Assembly (NCBI GenBank): GCA_965249175.1
Contig: OZ252227.1
Location: 5,642,001 to 5,706,000 of the forward strand
Source: CAZYFH01 sp965249175
Lineage (GTDB): Bacteria > Acidobacteriota > Vicinamibacteria > Vicinamibacterales > UBA8438
Length of the DNA stretch: 64,000 nucleotides
Reading direction: 5' to 3'
The position numbers and the translations under genes are program-made. Positions 8,870-16,987 of the stretch are shown piece by piece. The notes beneath the pieces are model-generated. The model was not told where the DNA came from. It saw only the letters and a list, made by a program, of their open reading frames with translations, and did not search any database. Numbering within the stretch: position 1 is the first letter of the stretch; every line of letters starts with the position of its first letter.

Positions 8870-10174
8870 TCAGTGCACGATCGCCTGATACACGAGATTC
8901 CGCGACAGCCCGTGCACCTCACGCTGTGCCGATCCCTGGTGCTGAATCATCCCGACGAACGAGAAGTCGAGCACCGGATCGATCCAGAACCAGGTCCCGT
9001 CGATGCCGAGCCAGTAGTAGGCGCCCTCGGCATGCGGCTCCCCGGCCGCTGCCGGGTCCATGTAGACCATGAAATCCATGCCGAAGCCCATACCAGGCGG
9101 CATGTTGCCGGTCGCCTCGGCCGACAGGTGGTTGGTCCGCATCATTTCAACGGTCCGCGGCGCCAGCAGACGTCGGCCCTCGAGCTCGCCCTCGTTGAGG
9201 AGCATCTGCGTAAAGCGCAGGTAGTCGTCCGCGGTGCCGAAAAGGCCGCCGCCGCCCGATGGCCCCGACGGGCTGGTCGAGAACGGGTCGCCGCGGGAGT
9301 TGAGGACGAGCTTCCCGTTGTCGTCGGCACTGTGACGGAGCGCGTGACGCGAGCGCTTCGCCGGCGGCACGTAGAACGCAGTGTCCACCATGCCTAGTGG
9401 CTCGAACAGCCGCTCTTCGAGGAACTCGGCAAACGGCTGCCCGGACAGCTGCTCGACCAGGTAGCCCTGCACGTCGACGGCCGAGCTGTAGATCCACCGC
9501 GTGCCCGGCTGCGCCAGCAAGGGGATGTTGGCCATCTTGTCGATCATCGCCTGGAGGGGCGCCATCGGGTTGAGGACACGCTCCTCCATGAAGCGTTGGT
9601 TGACCGGATGACTCTGATTGAGGACGTAGCCCAGACCAGCTGTATGCGTCATCAGCTCGCGCATCGTGATCTGGTGGTCGGCGTCCTCGAGCTTCATCGA
9701 GCCGTCGGCGTTCTCACCCGTGTGGACCTTCAAACCGGCGAACGACGGGATGTAGCGCGACACGGGGTCGTTCAGACGCCACTTTCCTTCTTCGTAGAGC
9801 ATCATCATGGCGACGCCGGTGATCGGCTTTGTCATCGAAAAGATGCGAAAGATCGAATCCCGGGCCATCGGCCGCTGGCTCTCGATGTCCTGGACGCCGG
9901 CGACATCGACGAAGGCCACCTTGCCGTGTCGCGCCAGCAGGGTGACGACGCCAGCGAGCTTGCCCTCGTCGACCATCGCCTGCATGCCGGCGTCGAGCCG
10001 CTCGAGCCGTTCGGACGAGAGGCCAACCTCGGCGGGATCGACGGTCTCGAGATCCGCGCCGGCGGCCCGGACGGTGGACGTCGGCGTGACGGACACGAGG
10101 GCTGCGCCGACGACGAATGCGAGCGCGGGAATGACGAGCGCGGCGGCTCGCCGCCGTGACCAACTAGATCTCAC
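8870..10174 (-). CDS. Secreted beta-lactamase-fold serine hydrolase (tandem copy 1)
   Basis: This 434-residue first gene of the three-copy array has the SxxK nucleophile in FRIFSMTKPITG, the Tyr motif in WIYSSAVDVQGY and the C-terminal YYWLGIDGTWFWIDP. It is the most diverged copy: HPVNQRFMEERVLNPMAP replaces the LYREHGVLNADA region, and IDGTWFW replaces AAGTWFW. The Gly-Ile-Asp change near the third motif may alter the substrate. The GTG start at 10174 has a strong AGGAGGTG upstream, so this is the likely operon entry. Nothing else was seen in the 106 nt before the next gene. Confidence 0.9.
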   Translation of the reverse strand: MRSSWSRRRAAALVIPALAFVVGAALVSVTPTSTVRAAGADLETVDPAEVGLSSERLERLDAGMQAMVDEGKLAGVVTLLARHGKVAFVDVAGVQDIESQRPMARDSIFRIFSMTKPITGVAMMMLYEEGKWRLNDPVSRYIPSFAGLKVHTGENADGSMKLEDADHQITMRELMTHTAGLGYVLNQSHPVNQRFMEERVLNPMAPLQAMIDKMANIPLLAQPGTRWIYSSAVDVQGYLVEQLSGQPFAEFLEERLFEPLGMVDTAFYVPPAKRSRHALRHSADDNGKLVLNSRGDPFSTSPSGPSGGGGLFGTADDYLRFTQMLLNEGELEGRRLLAPRTVEMMRTNHLSAEATGNMPPGMGFGMDFMVYMDPAAAGEPHAEGAYYWLGIDGTWFWIDPVLDFSFVGMIQHQGSAQREVHGLSRNLVYQAIVH

Positions 10175-10280
10175 CAGGGCACCTCCTGCTGGGCTGAATG
10201 TGGTGCACCTAGACTACTCCTCAGGGGGTGGTAGAGGCGAGCCGGACGCGACACCGGCGACTACCCGCGCGAACGCCGAA

Positions 10281-11261
10281 TCAGTCGGAGAGCGACAGCA
10301 GTGTGTGGCGCACGAGGTTCTCCGTCAGCGTCACTTTGTAGCCATTCTTCGCGAGCGGCTGTGCGTCGGCGACGGCGAGGCGTCCCGCTTCGGCGGCCAG
10401 CGTCTGAGTGACACGCCGACCCTCGAGCAACTCCCCAACCGCCGGAAGGCGCCACGGGATCGGGGCGACACCGCCGAGCACGACGGCCGCCTGCTGGACC
10501 ACGTCGTCCCGTGTGACCAACGCCAGGGCAACGCTGACCACCGCGTGGGTCCAGGCCTCGCGGTCGAGCACCTTGGCATAGGTGCTGCGGAGACCGGGCG
10601 GGGCGGGCGGCAGCTCGACCTCGGTGAGCAGCTCGTTCGCCTCGAGCACGTTCTCGCGGGACACGTCCACGCGTGGCGGAGCAAAAAACTCCGACGCGGG
10701 GACGGTTCGCCCGCCGGACGGGCCGACGATCCGGAAGCCCGCGCCAAGGGCGACGAGCGTGGGAGCCGTGTCGGACGGATGCACGATGTAGCTCGGGCCG
10801 CCGCCGAAAATCGCGTTGAACTGGTTCTCGCCGACCCGCGAGAAACACTGGTTGCCACCGTGCTTGAAGCACGGGAATCGCTGACGGTAATACCAGCACC
10901 AGGGGCGCTGGCAGAGGTTGCCGGCAAGGGTCCCGACGTTGCGGATCTGCGGCGTCGCCGCCGACCCGGCCGCTTCGGCCACCGCGCGGTAGCGCTCGGT
11001 GATCATCGGATGCGCGGCGAGCGCGCTCAACGTGACGAGCCCGCCGATGCGAACGACGCCGGTCCCGTCTACGACGCGGACGTCGTCCAACCCGCTGATA
11101 CCGCGCAGATTGACTAGCACCCTCGGCGTCACGAGATCGTCCTTGATCATCCCGAGGAGGTCGCTACCGCCCCCGATGACCGCTGCCCGACGCCCTTCGG
11201 CGTCGAGACGCTCCGCCGCGTCGATGGGACTGGCGGCGCTGACGCTCGTGAACCGCCTCAT
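10281..11261 (-). CDS. FAD-binding subunit of xanthine dehydrogenase/aldehyde oxidoreductase family (CoxM/PaoB-type)
   Basis: The 326-residue FAD subunit carries electrons from the iron-sulfur centres of the partner molybdenum subunit to the final acceptor. FAD-binding motifs are AVIGGGSDLLG (N-terminal) and RNVGTLAGNLCQ. A Cys-rich insertion, CQRPWCWYYRQRFPCF followed by NQC, contains four cysteines like the extra [4Fe-4S] site of PaoB (YagS) and 4-hydroxybenzoyl-CoA reductase beta. It has no signal peptide of its own. Its ATG overlaps the stop of the upstream molybdenum gene by 4 nt (ATGA), so the two are translationally coupled. Export would be by hitchhiking on the Tat-tagged partner (inference). 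Confidence 0.92.
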   Translation of the reverse strand: MRRFTSVSAASPIDAAERLDAEGRRAAVIGGGSDLLGMIKDDLVTPRVLVNLRGISGLDDVRVVDGTGVVRIGGLVTLSALAAHPMITERYRAVAEAAGSAATPQIRNVGTLAGNLCQRPWCWYYRQRFPCFKHGGNQCFSRVGENQFNAIFGGGPSYIVHPSDTAPTLVALGAGFRIVGPSGGRTVPASEFFAPPRVDVSRENVLEANELLTEVELPPAPPGLRSTYAKVLDREAWTHAVVSVALALVTRDDVVQQAAVVLGGVAPIPWRLPAVGELLEGRRVTQTLAAEAGRLAVADAQPLAKNGYKVTLTENLVRHTLLSLSD

Positions 11262-13945
11262 GCGAGCGCCTCCAGCACGCGGTCGCGAGTCATCGGCAGC
11301 TCTTTGAGCCGACGCCCGGTCGCGTTGAACACCGCGTTGCCGACCGCGGCGACGACCGGAATGATCGGTGGCTCGCCCACGTTCTTCGCCCCATACGGCC
11401 CGAAGACGTCCTCAGGCTCGATGAAATGCACCTCGATCTCGGGCGCATCGAGATGGGTCATCACCTTCGCACCGTAGTAGCCGGGATTCACCGGAACACC
11501 CGTCGCCTGGTCGTAGAGGAGCTCCTCGTGCAGCGCCATGCCGAGCCCCATCGTCACGCCGCCTTTCACCTGGCTCTCGGCGGTCAACGGGTTGATGATG
11601 CGACCGCTCTCGTGCATCGCAACGTAGCGGAGCACGCGGATGCCACCAAGGTCGGTGTCCACCTCGACTTCCACGAAGTGGGCGGCGGACGCGTAGCGCG
11701 CCATGCCGTCGATCGTCGGGTCGGGCGTCGCCTGAGCAATGAGAGTGCGCCGTCCGACCAACCCGTCGAGACGGATGATCTGCCGACGGAGATCCTCGGC
11801 GGCCTCGATGATGGCCTGACCGGTGTGGGTGGTGGTGCGGCTGCCGGACTCGCCGACCGAATAGGGTGTGCGATCGGTGTCTCCCCAGACGACCGTCACA
11901 TCGGCGAGCTCCACGCCCATCGCCTCGGCAGCAATCTGCGCCATTGCCGTCTTGGTCGCCGTGCCGATGTCGGTCACGCCGATGTGCAGCCACAGGTGTC
12001 CGTCCTGCAGTCGGAGCACCGCGCTGCTCCGGCCCAGACGGGCCGCGAACATCCCCACCGCCATCCCGACGCCGCGTCTCACCCGCCCCGTGGCGCTACC
12101 GGCCCGCCGCCAGTGGCGGGCCCATTCGAATCGCTCCGCGCCCCGCGTGAGGCATTCATCCAGCGCCCAACTCGTATACGGTGTCTCGTCGTTGTATTCG
12201 CGGGTCACGTTCTGCAGGTGGAACGCGACCGGGTCGATGCCGAGCTCGTGGGCCATGGTGTCCATGACCGACTCGATACCCCACACTCCCTGCGGATAGG
12301 CCGGACCACGGAAGTTGGCGGCCACCGTCATGTTGGTAAAGACCGGATAGACGTGTCGGCGCACGTTGGCACAGCGGAACAACTCGATGCCCGCAATCCC
12401 ACCACTGCTCTTCCGATGCGGGCCCATCCCGCTATACCCACGCAACTCGACCGCCTGCAGCCTCCCGTCGCGCGTCGCGCCAATCCGGTAGTGCTGGGTC
12501 GTCGGCCACCGGCCATGCACGCCGAGGGCATCCTCCTTCCGCGTGTACTCGAGCTTGACGGGGCGGCGCGTCTCGCGCGCGAGCACGGCGGCGATCAGAT
12601 CGGAATCCTGCGCCTGGTTCTTGTTGCCGAACCCGCCCCCCATGTACTGGCACACGACACGGACGCGTTCGGGCGACAGGCCAAGGTCGTTTGCCAGGTC
12701 GCGCCGGCAGTTGTAGATGCCCTGCGTCGGCGTCCAGACCGTCAGCTCCGTACCGACCCACCGCGCCACCGTGACCCGCGGCTCCATCTGCGCGTTGCTG
12801 TGGTGTTTTGAGACGTAGGTGTCCTCGACGATCAGATCCGACGCGGCGAACCCCGCGTCGATGTTGCCCCGCTCATAGACCTCGGGCGCCCGGGCCCCGT
12901 CCCCACGGACCGCCAGGTTGCCATCCGGGTGGATCGAGGGCGCCCCGCGCGCGAGCGCCGCTTCCGCGTCGAGCACGAACTCGAGCTGCTCGTACTCGAC
13001 GACGACCGCCTTGATCGCCGCCTCGGCGGTGTGGCGGTCGACAGCCACCACGGCGGCCACCGCATCTCCGACGAAGCGGACCGGGTTGTTGAACAGATAG
13101 CGCTCGTGGCTTCGATCGCCGCTCGACCAAATGACCTCGCAGTTGTCCCGCGTGATGATCGCCGTCACCCCTGGGAGGGCAAGCGCCACGGTGGTGTCGA
13201 TGCGACGGATGCGGGCATGCGGATACGGGCTCCGGAGCACGCGCGCGTAGAGCAAGTCGGGCAGATGGATGTCGCCCGTGTATTGCGCCCGTCCGGTGAC
13301 CCGTTCGAACGCATCGACCCGCGGAACGGCCAGCCCGACCGTGTTCATCGGGTCACGTTCGGTTACACGAGCCGTTGGACGCGACATGACCGCGGCGACA
13401 TACCGGTTGTAGTTGGAGCAGCGGCAGATGTTGCCGGTCAGCGCGTGCCGGACCTCGTCCCGGGACGGCGTCGGATTGGCCGTGACGAGCGCCTTGGCCG
13501 CCATCAACTGACCGGACGTGCAAAACCCGCACTGCGGACCGTCGCCGTCGATGAAGGCTTGCTGCAGCGGGTCCAGCGTGTCCCCCGCGGCCAACCCTTC
13601 GACAGTGCTCAGCGCGCGCCCATCGGCCCAGAGCGCCAGCTGGCTGCAGCTGTAGACCGGCAAGCCGTCGAGCAGCACCGTGCATGCACCGCACTCGCCG
13701 CGGTCGCAGCCGATCTTGGTGCCGGTCAGCCCGAGCTCATCACGCAGGACCTCGACCAGCGTCCAGTGGTCCTCCACGGCGACGCTGTGAGACGCACCGT
13801 TGACGGTGAGCGTGATCTCGGTTCGAGGAGTCGGCGAGCCTCGCTGCGCGAACGCCAGCGACGGCGCGCGCGCGAGCGGCGCCATCGACGACACGGCAAG
13901 ACTGCGCTTGAGAAACGCCCGTCGCGAGACGGAATAGACGCTCAC
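11258..13945 (-). CDS. Fused 2Fe-2S + molybdopterin subunit of a Tat-exported molybdenum hydroxylase
   Basis: This 895-residue protein joins two subunits that are usually separate. Residues about 1-30 are a Tat signal (SRRAFLKRS). Residues about 40-190 form the CoxS-type part with the plant-ferredoxin cluster motif CDRGECGAC and the second cluster CGFCTSG / CRCSNYNRY. Residues about 200-895 form the CoxL/XdhB molybdenum subunit, with GRAQYTGDIHLPDLLYARVL, QYMGGGFGNKN and, near the C-terminus, YGAKNVGEPP (the E of GEPP is the usual catalytic Glu position). It oxidises aldehydes or hydroxylates N-heterocycles; the substrate is unknown. It is the first gene of a two-gene operon with the FAD subunit. 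Confidence 0.92.
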   Translation of the reverse strand: MSVYSVSRRAFLKRSLAVSSMAPLARAPSLAFAQRGSPTPRTEITLTVNGASHSVAVEDHWTLVEVLRDELGLTGTKIGCDRGECGACTVLLDGLPVYSCSQLALWADGRALSTVEGLAAGDTLDPLQQAFIDGDGPQCGFCTSGQLMAAKALVTANPTPSRDEVRHALTGNICRCSNYNRYVAAVMSRPTARVTERDPMNTVGLAVPRVDAFERVTGRAQYTGDIHLPDLLYARVLRSPYPHARIRRIDTTVALALPGVTAIITRDNCEVIWSSGDRSHERYLFNNPVRFVGDAVAAVVAVDRHTAEAAIKAVVVEYEQLEFVLDAEAALARGAPSIHPDGNLAVRGDGARAPEVYERGNIDAGFAASDLIVEDTYVSKHHSNAQMEPRVTVARWVGTELTVWTPTQGIYNCRRDLANDLGLSPERVRVVCQYMGGGFGNKNQAQDSDLIAAVLARETRRPVKLEYTRKEDALGVHGRWPTTQHYRIGATRDGRLQAVELRGYSGMGPHRKSSGGIAGIELFRCANVRRHVYPVFTNMTVAANFRGPAYPQGVWGIESVMDTMAHELGIDPVAFHLQNVTREYNDETPYTSWALDECLTRGAERFEWARHWRRAGSATGRVRRGVGMAVGMFAARLGRSSAVLRLQDGHLWLHIGVTDIGTATKTAMAQIAAEAMGVELADVTVVWGDTDRTPYSVGESGSRTTTHTGQAIIEAAEDLRRQIIRLDGLVGRRTLIAQATPDPTIDGMARYASAAHFVEVEVDTDLGGIRVLRYVAMHESGRIINPLTAESQVKGGVTMGLGMALHEELLYDQATGVPVNPGYYGAKVMTHLDAPEIEVHFIEPEDVFGPYGAKNVGEPPIIPVVAAVGNAVFNATGRRLKELPMTRDRVLEALA

Positions 13946-14232
13946 CGGCCCTCATACTATCGTGGGCCCGCGACGCGTCAAGCCCCGTCGGTTTGGCCGC
14001 GCGCGGGTGCCGCACACGCGGCGAACGACGGGCCCGCCAAGCCGAGTTTTCGTCTTTGCAATCCGTGCCGGCCCAGAGTAGGCTGGCTGAGTTGGTGGCT
14101 GATAGCCCGCTCGCTTCACCCGCATCGAGAGCCGACGAGACCCAGTAGCCTCGCCTCCCCTCCCTCAGGTGATTCGGCAGCGATGAGTGCTCCGGCGCTC
14201 GGCGAGATGTACTGGAGAGAAGGAGTCACGGC

Positions 14233-14559
14233 ATGGGGCGCAGGCTGTACGTGGGCAACATCCCGTTTGCGGCGGGTGAGGACGAGCTGCGGGAGCTCTT
14301 TTCGAAGGTGGGACAAATTGAATCGGTCCACGTGGTCACGGACAGGGCCACCGGTCGGCCGCGCGGGTTTGCGTTCGTTGAGATGGTGAACGACGACGAC
14401 GCGCAGAAGGCCATCAACGATCTTGACCAGACCGAGTTCCAGGGCCGCCGCCTGGCGGTCAACGAGGCCCGGCCTCGTGCCCCCCGACCGGGTCCGGGCC
14501 CGGGCCCGGGCCCGGAAGACGCCGGCTTCGACGGCGGGCGCCGCGAGCCGCGCTGGTAG
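14233..14559 (+). CDS. RRM-type RNA-binding protein
   Basis: This is a single RNA recognition motif of 108 residues. RNP2 is LYVGNI (5-10), RNP1 is RGFAFVEM (44-51), and helix 1 begins at GEDELRELFS. The C-terminal tail is Arg/Pro/Gly-rich (RPGPGPGPGP) and comes from a GGGCCC-rich tract at 14491-14512. Small RRM proteins of this kind bind single-stranded RNA and are often cold-responsive. AAGGAG at about 14219-14224 lies 8-9 nt before the ATG. It is monocistronic. The upstream 287 nt (13946-14232) should contain its promoter and the divergent one for the molybdenum hydroxylase; no clear boxes were recognised. Confidence 0.93.
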   Translation: MGRRLYVGNIPFAAGEDELRELFSKVGQIESVHVVTDRATGRPRGFAFVEMVNDDDAQKAINDLDQTEFQGRRLAVNEARPRAPRPGPGPGPGPEDAGFDGGRREPRW

Positions 14560-14630
14560 GCGTCCGCGCCTTTGATCGCACGCCGACGTCGCTTGAGGCT
14601 CCGACCGCGCCGCCGGCCTTCGCGCGCGTC

Positions 14631-15412
14631 CTAGAGCACGACGAGCTCGAGCGCCTCGACCGCCGCGCGTATCTCCGTAATGTGCACCGCCTGGATGCTG
14701 TCGCCAGTCCCGAGCGACGGGTCGGTGAAGCTCGGCGCCATCTGACTGGCCTCCGCGTAGGCAGCAACCAACCCCGCGCGCATCTCCGTGACATCGACGG
14801 CCTCAATCGTCCCACCAGCGACCACCGTGTTCGTCCAGGAGACCGCGCTCAGGCTGAGCGCTGACCGCAATGCGTCGATGCGCGCGCGAAGCTCATTGAA
14901 ATCGACCGCCTGGACAGTGGTCAGCGTCGCGTTGGCGAAGCCGGCATTCTGCGTCACTGTGACGGTCTGGCCCGCGACGGTCATCGTGCCGCTCCGGCGG
15001 CTCGTCGTCGTGTTGGCCGCTACCGTATACGACGCGGTGCCGTCGCCCGTCCCGCTCGCCCCCCCCCCGTGATATTCAGGAAGGCCGCGTTGCTCACCGC
15101 TGTCCACATGCATCCGGTCCCGGCGGTCACCGCCACGGAGTCCGATCCGCCCGCGCTGACAACGGACTCGCTCGTCGGACTGGCGCCGAACGTGCAAGCT
15201 CCGTTGCTGACGTCATTGAAGAACCAGTTAAACAGGTTGCTGAACCGAATGGAGGTCGTACCGATTCTCAAGTGGTCGGTGGGTACGATGAAGAACCCGT
15301 TCGCGCTCGACGAGGCCAGTCCGGAGGCGGTATCAAAGTTGAGCACGATGTTGGCGCTCGCCGGCGAAGCTGAGGTTGAGCGTGGAGTCGTCGGACGTCC
15401 CAGCCGTTTCAT
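14631..15412 (-). pseudogene. BACON-domain C-terminal portion of the metalloprotease gene, split by two frameshifts
   Basis: Frames 15412-15020 and 15197-14631 continue the protein begun at 16184. The first shift, near 15355, joins LSFAG to SANIVLNFD. The second is in a run of ten G (minus strand) at 15059-15068 and joins FLNITGG to ASGTGDGTASYTV. Rejoined, the segment has a BACON-type domain (CTFGASPTSESV, GGSDSVAV, GCMWTAVSNAAFLNI, TMTVAGQTVTVTQ), a cell-surface carbohydrate- or mucin-associated beta sandwich, then two DUF-like repeats (VQAVDFNELRARIDALR and IQAVHITEIRAAVEALE). Either the gene is decaying, or the G tract is phase-variable or mis-sequenced. Confidence 0.75.
15059..15068. repeat. 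Homopolymer of 10 C (10 G on the coding strand) at a frameshift
   Basis: Ten consecutive C residues sit exactly where the reading frame of the BACON-domain protein breaks. A tract of 8 or 11 would restore the frame (Thr-Gly-Gly-Ala-Ser or Thr-Gly-Gly-Gly-Ala-Ser). It is a hotspot for polymerase slippage and for sequencing error alike. Confidence 0.9.
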
Positions 15413-16184
15413 CGAGGCCCGCCATCCCTATGCGCAGCGTCGCTACATCGTCGTGGTTGAGGGTTCGCTGCGCCTCGTCGAAGTTTGTACCCTGCTGCAT
15501 CACCGCCTCGGTGTTCGACGCCCCCAGCAACGTCGACACCGTTCGGTCGGCATTCGCCGCGAAGGTGTGGCCCGGGGGCAGATTGGCGGTGTCGCGGCTG
15601 TATGTCGTGCCATCAACGGTTCCCGGGATGGTGAAGGGATTGTTGTTCGACGTGCGGAACCAGTGGAGGTTGACGTCGTCGCCGCGGATGTCGTCGCTCG
15701 ACCCGATGACGCCGTCGGCGCCGTTGTTCAAGTTGAACACGTTGTCGACGCCGTCCGTCGCCCGCGTGTAGTTCTGGTTGGAGCCAGTCAGCCCCGACTC
15801 CGAGGCCGCGTTCGGATGCGCCATGCCGAGCGAGTGGATCAACTCGTGGAGCGCAATCGATTCGAAATCGAACGCGTTCGAAGGGATGTTGTTGCCTCCC
15901 CCGGTCACGAGATTCCCGGTTGTCGGCAACAGCGCATTGACCGTGTTGACGATGTTCTCGACCGAGGTCTCCATGGACGACGCGTTGGGACTCATCGGGT
16001 CGATGGCCACGGTGATGTTCAGCGGCCCACCCGTCCCCGTGTAGCCTTGCGGGTGCGGGATGACGTCGAGGCCGTTGGCGTCCCCGGCGAATCTGTAGGC
16101 CCCCGACTCGAGGCCGCGTGTGGCGGCCAGCACCAGCACGGCGGCGAGACTGATTGCGACAATAGACCGCGGTGGGCCGCTCAT
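15333..16184 (-). CDS. Secreted metzincin-like zinc metalloprotease, N-terminal fragment
   Basis: The 283-codon fragment starts with a signal peptide (to about residue 25). The zinc-protease motif HELIHSLGMAH is the full HExxHxxGxxH metzincin signature. Before it comes FDFESIALHE and after it a reprolysin/matrixin-like region. It ends early at 15333 because of a frameshift near 15355; the true protein continues as the BACON-domain part down to 14631. The start lies 3 nt after the stop of the upstream secreted protein (16188-16808), so the two form an operon. It would hydrolyse extracellular protein; the specificity is unknown. Confidence 0.8.
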   Translation of the reverse strand: MSGPPRSIVAISLAAVLVLAATRGLESGAYRFAGDANGLDVIPHPQGYTGTGGPLNITVAIDPMSPNASSMETSVENIVNTVNALLPTTGNLVTGGGNNIPSNAFDFESIALHELIHSLGMAHPNAASESGLTGSNQNYTRATDGVDNVFNLNNGADGVIGSSDDIRGDDVNLHWFRTSNNNPFTIPGTVDGTTYSRDTANLPPGHTFAANADRTVSTLLGASNTEAVMQQGTNFDEAQRTLNHDDVATLRIGMAGLDETAGTSDDSTLNLSFAGERQHRAQL

Positions 16185-16187
16185 CGG

Positions 16188-16808
16188 TCAGGGCCCGACC
16201 CGCGCGAGATCCGGGTGGTTCGTCAACCCGATGAGCTGGCGCTCGATCGTGGCCAGGCTCTGCAACGAGGCGACGCCCGGGAATTCGGCGGCGTCGTACT
16301 GCAGGCCCGCCCACGACACTCGGGCCTCGACGTCCTCCCTCACCGCCCCGTCAGCGTCGGTGTGCCTCTCCAGGCGGACGCCGATCGACACCACGGCATC
16401 ATCGGACCGCGACGTCAGCACCACCGGGCCGCCCGTCTCCAACGCGTCGCGCCGGCGTGCGCCGCGCACTTGGCGGATCTCCTCGCGCACGCCCTCGACG
16501 CTGAAATCAACCAGGCCCCCCTGCACGAAGGTCCGGAGCAGGCCGTCGAGCTCTGTCGAATCCAATCGGAGCCCGTAGTCCCCCGCCCGGCGCATATAGA
16601 CGGGAAAGTGCACGAGCACGCGACCATCGCCGTAGATCCGCAGCAACGGGGTGTCATCCCCCTCGACGCCAATATCCTGCGTGAGTTGAATGACAATCGT
16701 GTTAGGGCTCGCCGAGGCGCGAAACGCGACTTGTGCCCCGGTCGGCGCGCCCGCCGATGCGCCCACGACCGCCACCGCCCCGATCACGAGCGCTCGTTCC
16801 AGACTCAT
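16188..16808 (-). CDS. Secreted hypothetical protein
   Basis: This 206-residue protein has a predicted signal peptide (residues 1-25, ending GAPTGAQ). I do not recognise the family. The body has alternating short hydrophobic strands, as in PNTIVIQLTQDIG and GRVLVHFPVYMRR, with Arg/Asp-rich stretches. It is the first gene of a two-gene operon with the metalloprotease (3-nt gap), so it could be an inhibitor, chaperone or partner of that protease; this is inference from position only. Confidence 0.75.
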   Translation of the reverse strand: MSLERALVIGAVAVVGASAGAPTGAQVAFRASASPNTIVIQLTQDIGVEGDDTPLLRIYGDGRVLVHFPVYMRRAGDYGLRLDSTELDGLLRTFVQGGLVDFSVEGVREEIRQVRGARRRDALETGGPVVLTSRSDDAVVSIGVRLERHTDADGAVREDVEARVSWAGLQYDAAEFPGVASLQSLATIERQLIGLTNHPDLARVGP

Positions 16809-16987
16809 GTCACAACTCTAGCGCCTCTTTGAAGCAAAACCCTTGCCAACCCGCCTCACGGGAACATCCCCGATCGCGGTCGGTTGGCCCCGATCTGGGT
16901 CCGGCTCGAGAGCCCTGCCGCCACAACGATGGTAGGCTGGGGCCGTTGAGACGAGAGACCGATCTCACCTGAAACGCTCCGTCGCTC

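Noticed and set aside
6084..10159. Long plus-strand open frames opposite the three serine hydrolases
   Set aside because: They are antisense to genes with clear catalytic motifs, are rich in Arg/His, and show no family features; they arise from high GC.
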